Positions 8,336-16,535 of a DNA stretch of 35,909 bases are shown in pieces. The notes beneath the pieces were generated by a model. That model was not told the origin of the DNA, did not search any database, and saw only the letters and a program-made list of their open reading frames with translations. Positions within the stretch are counted from its first letter, which is position 1. Each line of letters starts with the position of its first letter. The stretch is from Bacillota bacterium. GTDB lineage: Bacteria > Bacillota > Clostridia > Christensenellales > Pumilibacteraceae. The stretch is taken from the NCBI GenBank assembly GCA_009780325.1, contig WRAF01000019.1, positions 1-35,909 of the forward strand, in the 5' to 3' direction. Both the position numbers and the translations under genes were made by a program.

Positions 8336-8365
8336 AAAAAGATGCTATAAAGAGGCATCTTTTTT
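8336..8365. terminator. Bidirectional-looking hairpin with T-run
   Basis: AAAAAGATGC pairs with GCATCTTTTT around a nine-base loop, with runs of T on both strands. No plus-strand gene ends nearby. On the minus strand it could stop read-through from the nrdD operon before the padR promoter. It abuts the structured repeat at 8366, just as a terminator abuts the copy at 35794. Confidence 0.55.
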
Positions 8366-8520
8366 ATGCGCTAGGAAATATACTTAGCGGAACACGATTC
8401 TTGAATAGTTGTTTGCATCAACAAAAAAAAGTGAGATAAACAACGCATCCAGTAGCCGTAAGGCGCTAGGTCCGCGAAGGACCCCATAGTACGGGCTTAT
8501 ATCTCTAAAGGACACTTTTG
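8366..8520 (+). repeat. Dispersed structured intergenic repeat, intact copy 1 (possible ncRNA)
   Basis: Shares ordered blocks with 35794-35909: CTAGGAAATAT directly after a terminator T-run, GCATCAACAAAAA then GTG, a GCC-GNRA-GGC tetraloop hairpin (GCCGTAAGGC here, GCCGCAAGGC there), CCGCGAAG, and CATAG[TC]ACGGGC. Helices visible in this copy are CGCTA/TAGCG (8370-8374 with 8384-8388), GTTGTTT/AAACAAC (8408-8414 with 8438-8444), the GTAA tetraloop stem at 8455-8464, and GGTCC/GGACC (8469-8473 with 8479-8483). No conserved reading frame explains the similarity. I do not recognise a named RNA family. It may be a non-coding RNA, a mobile repeat or both. The 3' end is uncertain. Confidence 0.6.
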
Positions 8521-8676
8521 TTATTTAAAGGAGTATGAAAAAACAGATGAGGTAAAGATAATCATTGCGGGGGCGGGGGGTGAGAATAATGGCAACCTCC
8601 AGTAGTTCCGCAATACAAAACAAAGCCATAAAGGCTGTTTGTGATGATGTAGATGATGTGATAATTGTTTTTTTAT
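8501..8676 (+). pseudogene. Remnants of a reading frame broken near a poly-G tract
   Basis: One frame reads KEYEKTDEVKIIIAGAGGE across the G-run at 8567-8580 and stops at 8606. A second frame then starts at ATG 8589 (MATSSSSAIQNKAIKAVCDD...) and stops about 28 codons later. The protein-like composition in two frames around a homopolymer suggests a frameshifted remnant. IIIAGAGG recalls the core motif of PurE-type enzymes, but the matching stretch is too short to assign. Chance is a real alternative. Confidence 0.25.
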
Positions 8677-8696
8677 AAAGAAGAGATGCTTATGGC

Positions 8697-8855
8697 ATGA
8701 CAAAAGATTATAATGGACAAATATATGTAATCACTACTCTGCTTAAATCTAAAACTATGTCTGCTATTAAACAGCGTTTCTTTACTCCTATTGGCACGAC
8801 ACCTTTAGGTGGTAATCCTTTGCGAATGCTTCTTAGTGCGGTCATTACAGCATGA
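8697..8855 (+). CDS. Possible small ORF or gene fragment (52 aa), unidentified
   Basis: The frame from ATG 8697 to TGA 8853-8855 encodes a basic 52-residue peptide that contains KSKTMSAIKQRFFTPIGTT. The residue mix is ordinary for a folded protein. The upstream AGAAGAG is a weak ribosome binding site, and the minus strand is also open here. It could be a small gene, the end of a decayed gene, or chance. No family recognised. Confidence 0.25.
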   Translation: MTKDYNGQIYVITTLLKSKTMSAIKQRFFTPIGTTPLGGNPLRMLLSAVITA

Positions 8856-8910
8856 TATATTTTAGATTTAGCGGAGTAATTTCTATTTTTAAATTCATGT
8901 ATACAGCTTC

Positions 8911-8945
8911 TTAAATTTTGTTGTCCTGTAAGGATCTCTTCTTTA
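8911..8945. repeat. Short dispersed intergenic repeat, second copy
   Basis: TTTTGTTGTCCTGTAAGG followed by ATCTC matches the element at 5715-5750 apart from a few changes. It sits directly after the stop of the minus-strand gene at 8951, where I see no T-run terminator. Confidence 0.45.
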
Positions 8946-8950
8946 CTCTT

Positions 8951-10276
8951 TTAAGCACTTTTTCTTCGTTTAATTATGACAAATACAATAGTTGCAGCAA
9001 CTATGGCAATACCTCCAGTGATTAATAAAATCAGTAGCCATACTGAAAATCCGTTATTATTGTTGGGTCCTGCACCGCCGCCAGAGCCTAAACGATCTAA
9101 TCTGCCTCCTGATCCTTGTGTAGAGATTCCAATTCCTGCAACAAATGAGTTTCTGTATTCAGAGTGTGAAGTGATTGTAAAGCTCCATAAGTTATCATAG
9201 GTATAAGGATTAGAAACAGTAAGTCCCAAAGCCCTAAAGCTATAAACTATTGTTTCATTATTGCTGTTGGTGTCATAATCATATAGATAATTTAATTGTT
9301 TAACGGACAGCTGTTCAGTTTTATTAGAAGCCACACCATACACAAATTGTCCGTCCTTAAAGTTTGTATAAATGTTTCCGTTTGGTGCTGTTAGAGTTAT
9401 TGAAAAGCTGCCCATAGATGTGTCATTCATGATGGCAAAATCATTGCCCTCAATTTCAAATGTAAACGAACTTGAGGTTTGCTCGGCATCAAGAATTCCA
9501 AAAATGGGGATAAATACATCATAGCCGCTTGTTGCTGCCCAGTTTTGCATATGAGTTATGTTGTTGTTTCGGCTTATTCTAAGCACCAAAGTTTTTAAAA
9601 TTTCTTGCATGTCATCAGTGTTGTTGGCGCTTTGATGAAAAGAGGTATAAAATACTCTTCCGTTGTTATTTCCGTATGGAAATGAAAATGTAAAAGGAAA
9701 GATGCCGTCTTTTTGGCTGACTGCTCCTTCAATGTGTACTGTGACATCATCTTCAAGGGGTGAGATAACCAAATACCAATCACTTAAATCAAAGTTAATT
9801 TCAATTTCATATCCGATATCAGCGCTTAGTCTTAGTCCTTCATCTACAATATATCCTGTTGTTGTTTGACGATTTAACTTAATGAATTCTAAATCTGTGC
9901 GTTTGGGAAATGCATTGTGTATAGAAGTTAAGGCATGGTCGGACGCATACACCAGTCCGCCTTGCTCTACAAAAGCTTTTATTAATGCGCCTTCTATACT
10001 AGTGCCGCAATTTATAAACAAAATATCGTATGTTTTGATATATTCTAATATTGTTTCTCTATCATAATTATACGGCAAAAGAGTCCAAGGAATATCCATG
10101 CTTGTTAGTACACTGCCAATGTTGTCTGAACCTTGGTGCGTAACCAATATGTTTGGCCAAACTTCTTGTTGAGAAGTATTGTCGGCGGCTATGGCAGTTT
10201 TGCCTATGCTAAAAAATCCTGAGAACAATGCAAAAGCGATTATTACTAAAAACAAACTTTTTACAACTTTTTTCAT
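8951..10276 (-). CDS. Exported, C-terminally anchored protein with ThuA/GATase1-like domain (441 aa)
   Basis: Residues 1-30 are a signal peptide (basic start, hydrophobic core, AIAA end). About 40-235 looks like a class I amidotransferase/ThuA-like fold: NILVTHQG, a YDILFINCG strand-turn, VEQGGLVYASDHA and the late strand NGRVFYTSFHQS. No convincing Cys-His-Glu catalytic triad is evident, so enzymatic activity is doubtful. About 240-400 is a beta-rich second domain, followed by a Gly/Asn-rich linker, a membrane helix (about 411-435) and the basic tail KRRKSA. The start has AAGGAGAT upstream and lies 20 bases after the nrdD stop, so the two are probably co-transcribed. That is an unexpected pairing of a cytoplasmic enzyme with a cell-surface protein. 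Confidence 0.65.
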   Translation of the reverse strand: MKKVVKSLFLVIIAFALFSGFFSIGKTAIAADNTSQQEVWPNILVTHQGSDNIGSVLTSMDIPWTLLPYNYDRETILEYIKTYDILFINCGTSIEGALIKAFVEQGGLVYASDHALTSIHNAFPKRTDLEFIKLNRQTTTGYIVDEGLRLSADIGYEIEINFDLSDWYLVISPLEDDVTVHIEGAVSQKDGIFPFTFSFPYGNNNGRVFYTSFHQSANNTDDMQEILKTLVLRISRNNNITHMQNWAATSGYDVFIPIFGILDAEQTSSSFTFEIEGNDFAIMNDTSMGSFSITLTAPNGNIYTNFKDGQFVYGVASNKTEQLSVKQLNYLYDYDTNSNNETIVYSFRALGLTVSNPYTYDNLWSFTITSHSEYRNSFVAGIGISTQGSGGRLDRLGSGGGAGPNNNNGFSVWLLILLITGGIAIVAATIVFVIIKRRKSA

Positions 10277-10296
10277 AAATTAAATATCTCCTTAAA

Positions 10297-12402
10297 TTAT
10301 GCTTTTTTCTTGACTGTCTTTTTTGCACATGCTTTCTTTGCGCTATAAATCAATCTATGTTTAAACTCTTGGCTTTTTCCATCGTTCCAGTTTTGCACTG
10401 GTCTATAATAGCCTGTGATTCTTGAATAAGTTTCTGTTTTAGTTTTGCACGATGGGCAAGAATATAGTTCTCCAGATAAATATCCATGTTTAGGACAAAT
10501 TGAATAGGTGGGTGATAGAGTATAGTATGGCAGTGTATAGTTTTCTGCAATAGACTTAATTATTGTTGCTGCTGCTTTCCAGTCTGATAATTTTTCACCT
10601 AAAAATGTATGGAAAACTGTCCCGCTTGTGTACAGTGTTTGCAATTCATCCTGAATATCTAAAGCACTAAATACATCGTCAGAGAATCCTACTGGCAAAT
10701 GAGAAGAATTTGTATAATAAGGAGTATCCCCCTTGCTTCCAGCCGTTTTAATATCAGGATATCTTGATATATCATGTTTTGCCAACCTAAATGAGGTGGA
10801 TTCAGCAGGCGTAGCCTCTAAATTAAACAAGTCTTCATATTTTTCTTGATAATCGCTTAATCTTTCTCTCATATGATTAAGTGTCTTTTTAGAAAATCCT
10901 TGAGCTGTTTTATCTGTTAAATCTTTTTTAATCCATGCCGCATTTAAACATGCTTCATTCATGCCCACTAATCCAATTGTAGAAAAATGATTTCCAAAGC
11001 CGCCTAAATATCTTTTTGTATATGGGTACAATCCTTCTTCCATAAGTCTTGCTATGACTTTGCGCTTTGAGTCTAAACTTCTTGCAGATATATCCATCAT
11101 CCTATTTAATCTAGCAAAAAATTCATCTTCATCTTTAGATAAATATGCTAATCTTGGCATGTTGATAGTCACTACTCCGATACTGCCTGTGCTTTCTCCT
11201 GCTCCAAAAAATCCGCCTGACTTCTTTCTTAATTCCCTTAAATCTAATCTAAGTCTGCAGCACATGCTTCTGACATCACTTGGCTCCATATCACTATTGA
11301 TATAATTAGAAAAATAAGGGGTTCCATATTTTGCTGTCATCTCAAACAGCATTTTGTTATTTTCTGTTTCAGACCAATCAAAATCTTTTGTGATAGAATA
11401 AGTGGGGATAGGATATTGAAAACCACGTCCGTTTGCGTCTCCGTCAATCATAATTTCAATAAATGCTTTATTAATCATGTCCATTTCAGCTTTGCAGTCG
11501 CCATAAGTAAAATCCATGTTTTTGCCGCCTACGATTGCGGGAACATTGGCTAAATCAGGCGGCACAGTCCAATCTAATGTAATATTAGAAAACGGTGCTT
11601 GAGTGCCCCATCTTGACGGAGTGTTTACGCCAAAAATAAATGATTCTAAACATTTTTTGATTTCTCTATATGATAGATTGTCTACTTTAACAAACGGCGC
11701 TAAATATGTATCAAAAGATGAAAAGGCTTGAGCGCCCGCCCACTCATTTTGCATGATTCCTAAAAAGTTGACCATTTGGTTGCATAGTGTTGCCAGGTGC
11801 GAAGCAGGTGAAGAAGTAATCTTGCCAGGGATTCCGCCCAAACCTTCTTGTACTAGCTGTCTTAAACTCCATCCGGCGCAATATCCTGTCAGCATAGACA
11901 AATCATGAATATGAATATCTGCGTTTTTATGAGCATCAGCAACCTCGGCATCATAAATTTCACTAAGCCAATAGTTTGCTGTGATTGCCCCGGAGTTATT
12001 TAAGATTAAGCCGCCCACAGAATATGTGACAGTAGAATTTTCTTTTACTCTCCAGTCTGTCAATTTAACATAGCTGTCTACAATCTCTTTATAATCAAGA
12101 TTTGTAGATTTTAAGGCACGTATTTTTTCACGCTGCTTTCTGTATAATATATACGATTTTGCAATATCCGCATAGCCTGCTTTTGACAATACAGATTCAA
12201 CACTGTCTTGAATATCTTCAACAGCAATTTTTTCGCCTTTGATTTTTTGTTCAAAATCGGCAGTGACATTTAAAGCAAGCATATCAATGACTGTTTTATG
12301 AAAAATTTTGTTTGATGCAACAAAAGCTTTTTCAATAGCGTCTGAAATTTTAGCAATGTCAAAATTGGTAGTTTTTCCGTCTCTTTTAATTACTTTATAC
12401 AT
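10297..12402 (-). CDS. nrdD: Anaerobic (class III) ribonucleoside-triphosphate reductase
   Basis: Reduces ribonucleotides to deoxyribonucleotides without oxygen, using a glycyl radical. The start is ATG 12402 (MYKVIKRDGKTT), with AAGGAG seven bases upstream; the frame extends to 12447 without support. The protein is 701 residues, a normal length. Residues 1-90 are an ATP-cone. Cys175 lies in GYCAGW and Cys381/382 in RSMCCRL, the active-site cysteine regions of the family. A zinc site is formed by Cys636, His639, Cys649 and Cys652 (CPKHG...CPSC). The radical glycine is Gly664 in RITGYYRPVQNW, near the C-terminus as expected. Such enzymes need the radical-SAM activase NrdG, which is not adjacent here. 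Two NrdR boxes upstream indicate NrdR repression. Confidence 0.97.
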   Translation of the reverse strand: MYKVIKRDGKTTNFDIAKISDAIEKAFVASNKIFHKTVIDMLALNVTADFEQKIKGEKIAVEDIQDSVESVLSKAGYADIAKSYILYRKQREKIRALKSTNLDYKEIVDSYVKLTDWRVKENSTVTYSVGGLILNNSGAITANYWLSEIYDAEVADAHKNADIHIHDLSMLTGYCAGWSLRQLVQEGLGGIPGKITSSPASHLATLCNQMVNFLGIMQNEWAGAQAFSSFDTYLAPFVKVDNLSYREIKKCLESFIFGVNTPSRWGTQAPFSNITLDWTVPPDLANVPAIVGGKNMDFTYGDCKAEMDMINKAFIEIMIDGDANGRGFQYPIPTYSITKDFDWSETENNKMLFEMTAKYGTPYFSNYINSDMEPSDVRSMCCRLRLDLRELRKKSGGFFGAGESTGSIGVVTINMPRLAYLSKDEDEFFARLNRMMDISARSLDSKRKVIARLMEEGLYPYTKRYLGGFGNHFSTIGLVGMNEACLNAAWIKKDLTDKTAQGFSKKTLNHMRERLSDYQEKYEDLFNLEATPAESTSFRLAKHDISRYPDIKTAGSKGDTPYYTNSSHLPVGFSDDVFSALDIQDELQTLYTSGTVFHTFLGEKLSDWKAAATIIKSIAENYTLPYYTLSPTYSICPKHGYLSGELYSCPSCKTKTETYSRITGYYRPVQNWNDGKSQEFKHRLIYSAKKACAKKTVKKKA

Positions 12403-12485
12403 GGTTAGACTCCTTGTTACTTTTTTTGAAAAAATAACCAAAAACATTTAAGTCTAGGCTGTTAATTAACAGGAAAGACAGTCTA

Positions 12486-12532
12486 ACACCAGATATAGTA
12501 GCATGTCAACTGATTTTACCTATATATTGTGA
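12486..12532 (-). promoter_or_regulatory. Tandem NrdR boxes upstream of nrdD
   Basis: Two matches to the NrdR box consensus (ACACWATATATWGTGT type) lie upstream of nrdD. On the minus strand the promoter-distal box at 12517-12532 has the full core CAATATATAG. The proximal box at 12486-12501 reads CTATATCTGGTGT, with two deviations. The boxes are exactly 31 bases apart, about three helical turns, which is the spacing known for NrdR sites. A TTGACA lies between them. NrdR would repress nrdD when dATP is high. Confidence 0.8.
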
Positions 12533-12541
12533 ATTTTTAAT

Positions 12542-12584
12542 AAAAAATTTTATCAAAATAATTCAAAAAATTTTATCAAAATAA
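12542..12584. repeat. Two-copy 20-bp direct repeat beside the divergent promoter
   Basis: AAAAAATTTTATCAAAATAA occurs at 12542-12561 and identically at 12565-12584, a period of 23 bases. It abuts the -35 of the plus-strand promoter. It may be an UP-like A/T-rich element or a binding site for an activator; chance duplication in AT-rich DNA is possible. Confidence 0.6.
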
Positions 12585-12585
12585 C

Positions 12586-12615
12586 TTGACAAGAATTTGA
12601 TTAAAATGATATAAT
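12586..12615 (+). promoter_or_regulatory. Promoter of the 1241-residue lipoprotein gene
   Basis: TTGACA at 12586-12591 and TATAAT at 12610-12615, both consensus, are separated by 18 bases. The leader to ATG 12689 is about 65 bases and ends in AGAGGGAG. The promoter is divergent from nrdD and about 55 bases from the nearer NrdR box. Confidence 0.85.
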
Positions 12616-12688
12616 AAACCACTTGTGTAATTATATCTATTGTTTTTGCAAATAATATTATATACATAAGCAGAGGGAGAAAATTAAA

Positions 12689-15600
12689 ATGAAAAAAATA
12701 AGTTTGTTACTTATTATTGTGATGGCATTAGCGGTGTCCGTTTTTGCTATGGCGGCATGTGAAGATCCTGATCCAATAATAACAGGCATTAATGTGGAGG
12801 GTCACGAGACTCTTTATTTGCAAGGTGAGGCATTTGATAGGACACGAGGCTATGTTGTTGTTGCTTATGACAACGATACAACAAGAAATGTACCTTTTTC
12901 GGATGCGGATGTTTCTTTTACTGGTTTTGACTCGGCAACGGTGCGTCTTGTTCCTGTAACTGCCAATTATCAAGGGCATACTTATACTTTTCATGTCAAT
13001 ATACAGGCGTTAACCATACAAAGTGCCGCTGTTGAGGGTCACAGAAGTACATACTTTATAAATGATACTCTTAGTCGTGACGGTTATATTGTGGTCACTT
13101 TTGCCAACAATACGACAGAAAGAATCAGATTAAACGATAATAGAGTGTCAATCACAGGATTCAATTCTTCTGCGCCGGCAACGCAACAACGCATTAATGT
13201 AAGTGTTAACCTAACGCAAGGTGTTGCAACTGCACATTTTTATATAGAAGTTTTAGAGGCTGTACCGGTTTCATTTGCAGTAGAAAATTATAGGCAGGTA
13301 CAAGCTTTAGGCGCATTAGAATTTGACAGAGGTATCGCAAGAGCAATTGTCACTTTTGATAATGGCACTACGCAAGATTGGCCTCTTGATTATAGATTCA
13401 CTTATACTGGTTTTAATGCGGCAGTTGAAACTCTTAATCAACAAGTGACATTTAGCTTTGAAGGATTAACCTATAGTGTTAATGTTGAGATTAGGGGCGG
13501 ATATACTCCTTTAAGAATTCAAGCAGGTATAGACAATCCTTATAATACTTCATTCCCTCCTATGCTTCAAAATGAAGAGCTTATTGGTTTGAGCAATGTT
13601 GTGGTGCGTATTAATTATGCAAATGGTGTTGAAAGAATGGTTAACTTTATAGATGAAGCTGAAATCACCATGATTTTTGATAATATGCAGATTGGCACTG
13701 CAGTTGTTATAGTTATTTACTATAGAGGTGCTACTTCTATCATGACTGTGCGTATTGATAAAAATGTAGTGTTGTATATTAATACTGCTGGGCAAGAATT
13801 GGCTGCTGTTAATCCAATTAATGCAACTCGTGAGCAAAGAGACAGGGCGATTGGTGCTATTGATTTATTTATAACAGAACTTAACTCAAACATGGCAGGT
13901 ATTCATGAAGCTAATTTCAATAACCTTGTTTTAATTGCCTTTGTTAATAGCTATAACCAAGCAAACGCAAACTTTGAATTAGCATCAGATAGAGTTATAT
14001 TGACAGGCAATGTGCCAAGCGTGAGTATAGAAGGCACAAGAGATGATATTGATGCGTGGATAGAAGCAATGAGTTTGTTTGTTGAAGCAATGGATGATTT
14101 GGTGTTGTTGACACAGTTTAATATTTTGTGGCAAGGTACACCTATTAGTGCGAGATTGACAAATTTAGTGCAGTGGTTTAATAATGCAGGCGGGTCTGAT
14201 ATGATTCAGTTTGTGGATATGTTTGTATATGCAATAGAAATCTATGAAATGTTTAGAGGAATAAGATTATATAATGCAGATGATGCAATGGCTCCTGCAG
14301 CAGTTGCGGCGGCAAATCAAGCTAGAGATTTTATTGAGGATAAAACGATGGGTATGGCTAGAAATGTTTTTAGTATACTTAATCAATGGAATCCTCAGAT
14401 TGCTGATGCGATGATTTATGTTTTCTATCGTATAGATGATGATGGACAGTGGTTGACAATTATGGAAAATATATTTATTCCTCAGGCGTTTACTAGAGTG
14501 CGTTCATTGGGCGATTTATTGTTTATTTATTTTAATAGGCAAAGGTTATTTTCAACTGTTCAAGAGCATGATATCACTGTTTTCTATGCGCTGCAAAGAG
14601 AATTTATTAGAGCAGCAAATGATTTATTAGAAACTACGCATTGGTTTTATATAGAAGCATTTCATGATTTTCCATTGATTAATACAGGATTGACTATAGA
14701 GCATCCGAATCAAATTGAAGGCGGGCCAGTGCTGCCTAGACCTCCTCTTCATATGGCACTAGGGCAATTAATAAACTATGTTGCATATGGTCAGTTTGTG
14801 GGATTATTTAATATAGGTCAAGGTACGCAAGCTTCAGCGTTTTCTCTTCCTTCTGATTGGCCATTGACAATTATCTTAATGCAAGGACATTATCAAAATG
14901 AGTATTTAAATAACTTCATGGATATTTATTTTGAGTGGATACTTAATTATGGAAGGGTGACAACAGAGCAAGAGGCGCAAGAAAGAGACAGAGACGGTTG
15001 GATATTTGATCCGCTAAGTACAGCTATTCCGCAATTTGCAATTGATACGGAGAATTTTTTAAGAGAACTAATCTACTTGCCGGCACAATATCAATATACT
15101 TTCTTTACTGTTTTGAATAGATGGGGAGAAGATGAGTTTTTGCACCATAATGTATCAGATGATGGGTTATCTTTAGATAGAGTAATGTGGAATGAATTAA
15201 ATTATTTTTCTGAATTTTTGTTTGGACACTATAATACGATTTTTAGCGGACCTAATATTGTTGTAATGCTGTTATTGCAAAACATGCTAAGTGCAATAGA
15301 ATATAATATGTTTGCAACTCAACTGGTTATAGAAAGACAAGTATTTATTGATTTTGTTGATACAAATGTTGTTGCTTTTGAAGCTGGTCTTACATCTGCG
15401 GCAAGGACATTATTCCATCAGCATTTAGGCTTTTTCTTTGATAGGATTCTTGATTTAAGAGAATTAAGTGTCAGAATTGCGGCAGATGAATTTAATCCGG
15501 TACACGACGCTTATTGGCAAAATATTTTAGAAAGGTTGACAGTATATTTGGATGCTTTAGCAGAAGCGCAGCATAGAAACAGCATGGCAGCTCAAAATGC

Positions 15601-16414
15601 ACCAGAAGCATATAGACATAGAGGCAGAATAGCTAGAATCGCATTTTTTGCTAGTTATGCTAGAATTAGACACTTGCATCAGTATATTTTAAATAATGCG
15701 CCGGATAGTGTTTTAGAAGCATATTTTAATCATAATATTCATCAGCCTAGATGGATGTGGGCGGCTGATCATCCTTTGCAGCCTCGTGCTACTATGGTGA
15801 CTTTCTGGGCATCTGCTTTAATAAACAATGTTCAAGCAGGAAGAAGCTCTATCACAGGTGTATTGTCGCCGCTGGGTTCTAGGGGACGCATGACAGAAGA
15901 CTTGTGGGCAGTGTATTATGCTATGTTTGATTTAGTGTGGGCGGATTATGCGTATGAATTTAGCGGCACTGCGACTCCTGTTGATTGGGTAAACTATACT
16001 CTTGACCAAATTCCACTTGCTAGTGTGGCAAATATTATGCTAATGATAAATAATTTAAGTGTTGAAGAAACATATATTTTCTTTGCAAACAACAATTTAA
16101 GTGTGCCATGGCAGCCTGTATTTGAGCATAATTTCATACTTGAAACTTTCTTTGATGAAAATTTTGGTGAAGGGCATGCAATGACTGAGTTTGCAATTGC
16201 GCTTGTGATAATGGAGTTTTATATTTATGAGTATTATATCTTTGGATCACAAGCAGCTGTTGACAGAATTTTGGGTGATCTTGGTATTGTTAGATTAAGA
16301 GCAACAAGAGCAGCATTGACTGGTACGATTGATGCAAATTTATTGGCACTTTATAATAATTTTGTAGAATGGGTAAATGATTTAGAGGATAGATGGGAAG
16401 AAGATGCGGCATAA
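12689..16414 (+). CDS. Giant lipoprotein with N-terminal Ig-like repeats and long helical body (1241 aa)
   Basis: Residues 1-24 are a lipoprotein signal peptide with lipobox MAAC, Cys24 being the lipidated residue. About 31-108, 109-188 and 190-270 are three Ig-like repeats with a shared pattern: V-E-x-[HY]-R/E, then Y/L-x-x-G/D, a central V-V/T-x-Y/F-x-[DN]-[DGN]-T-T-x, and ending F-T-G-F-[DN]. They resemble the Big_3/Big_4 bacterial Ig-like class. A fourth, more divergent copy may occupy 271-361. About 362-1241 is predicted mostly alpha-helical, rich in aromatic residues and Asn, with no recognisable domain and no C-terminal membrane helix. A membrane-tethered surface scaffold or binding protein is likely; no enzyme motif was found. 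Confidence 0.75.
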   Translation: MKKISLLLIIVMALAVSVFAMAACEDPDPIITGINVEGHETLYLQGEAFDRTRGYVVVAYDNDTTRNVPFSDADVSFTGFDSATVRLVPVTANYQGHTYTFHVNIQALTIQSAAVEGHRSTYFINDTLSRDGYIVVTFANNTTERIRLNDNRVSITGFNSSAPATQQRINVSVNLTQGVATAHFYIEVLEAVPVSFAVENYRQVQALGALEFDRGIARAIVTFDNGTTQDWPLDYRFTYTGFNAAVETLNQQVTFSFEGLTYSVNVEIRGGYTPLRIQAGIDNPYNTSFPPMLQNEELIGLSNVVVRINYANGVERMVNFIDEAEITMIFDNMQIGTAVVIVIYYRGATSIMTVRIDKNVVLYINTAGQELAAVNPINATREQRDRAIGAIDLFITELNSNMAGIHEANFNNLVLIAFVNSYNQANANFELASDRVILTGNVPSVSIEGTRDDIDAWIEAMSLFVEAMDDLVLLTQFNILWQGTPISARLTNLVQWFNNAGGSDMIQFVDMFVYAIEIYEMFRGIRLYNADDAMAPAAVAAANQARDFIEDKTMGMARNVFSILNQWNPQIADAMIYVFYRIDDDGQWLTIMENIFIPQAFTRVRSLGDLLFIYFNRQRLFSTVQEHDITVFYALQREFIRAANDLLETTHWFYIEAFHDFPLINTGLTIEHPNQIEGGPVLPRPPLHMALGQLINYVAYGQFVGLFNIGQGTQASAFSLPSDWPLTIILMQGHYQNEYLNNFMDIYFEWILNYGRVTTEQEAQERDRDGWIFDPLSTAIPQFAIDTENFLRELIYLPAQYQYTFFTVLNRWGEDEFLHHNVSDDGLSLDRVMWNELNYFSEFLFGHYNTIFSGPNIVVMLLLQNMLSAIEYNMFATQLVIERQVFIDFVDTNVVAFEAGLTSAARTLFHQHLGFFFDRILDLRELSVRIAADEFNPVHDAYWQNILERLTVYLDALAEAQHRNSMAAQNAPEAYRHRGRIARIAFFASYARIRHLHQYILNNAPDSVLEAYFNHNIHQPRWMWAADHPLQPRATMVTFWASALINNVQAGRSSITGVLSPLGSRGRMTEDLWAVYYAMFDLVWADYAYEFSGTATPVDWVNYTLDQIPLASVANIMLMINNLSVEETYIFFANNNLSVPWQPVFEHNFILETFFDENFGEGHAMTEFAIALVIMEFYIYEYYIFGSQAAVDRILGDLGIVRLRATRAALTGTIDANLLALYNNFVEWVNDLEDRWEEDAA

Positions 16415-16463
16415 TTCATAAACTAATTTCAAAATTTTGAAAATAGTTTAAATATAAATCAAT

Positions 16464-16518
16464 AAAAAAGTCTTGTTGCCTCTTGGTTTTGCTAAAAGGA
16501 GGTAACAAGACTTTTTTT
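16464..16518 (+). terminator. Terminator between the lipoprotein and protease genes, with an SD-like sequence in its stem
   Basis: GTCTTGTTGCCTC (16470-16482) pairs with GAGGTAACAAGAC (16499-16511), with one G-U pair, and is followed by seven T. The right arm begins inside AAAAGGAGGT, a strong ribosome-binding sequence that the stem would hide. The actual start at 16536 uses AAGAGGG further down. A plain terminator is the simplest reading. Confidence 0.75.
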
Positions 16519-16535
16519 AGAAGAGGGCATAAAAT

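Noticed and set aside
12403-12447. 15-codon N-terminal extension of nrdD
   Set aside because: The ATG at 12402 has AAGGAG at the right distance and starts the ATP-cone exactly where the family does; the extension has no site.
16464-16518. Riboswitch or T-box upstream of the S8 protease gene
   Set aside because: Only a single simple hairpin with a T-run is visible; no conserved T-box or riboswitch core, and the space is too short.
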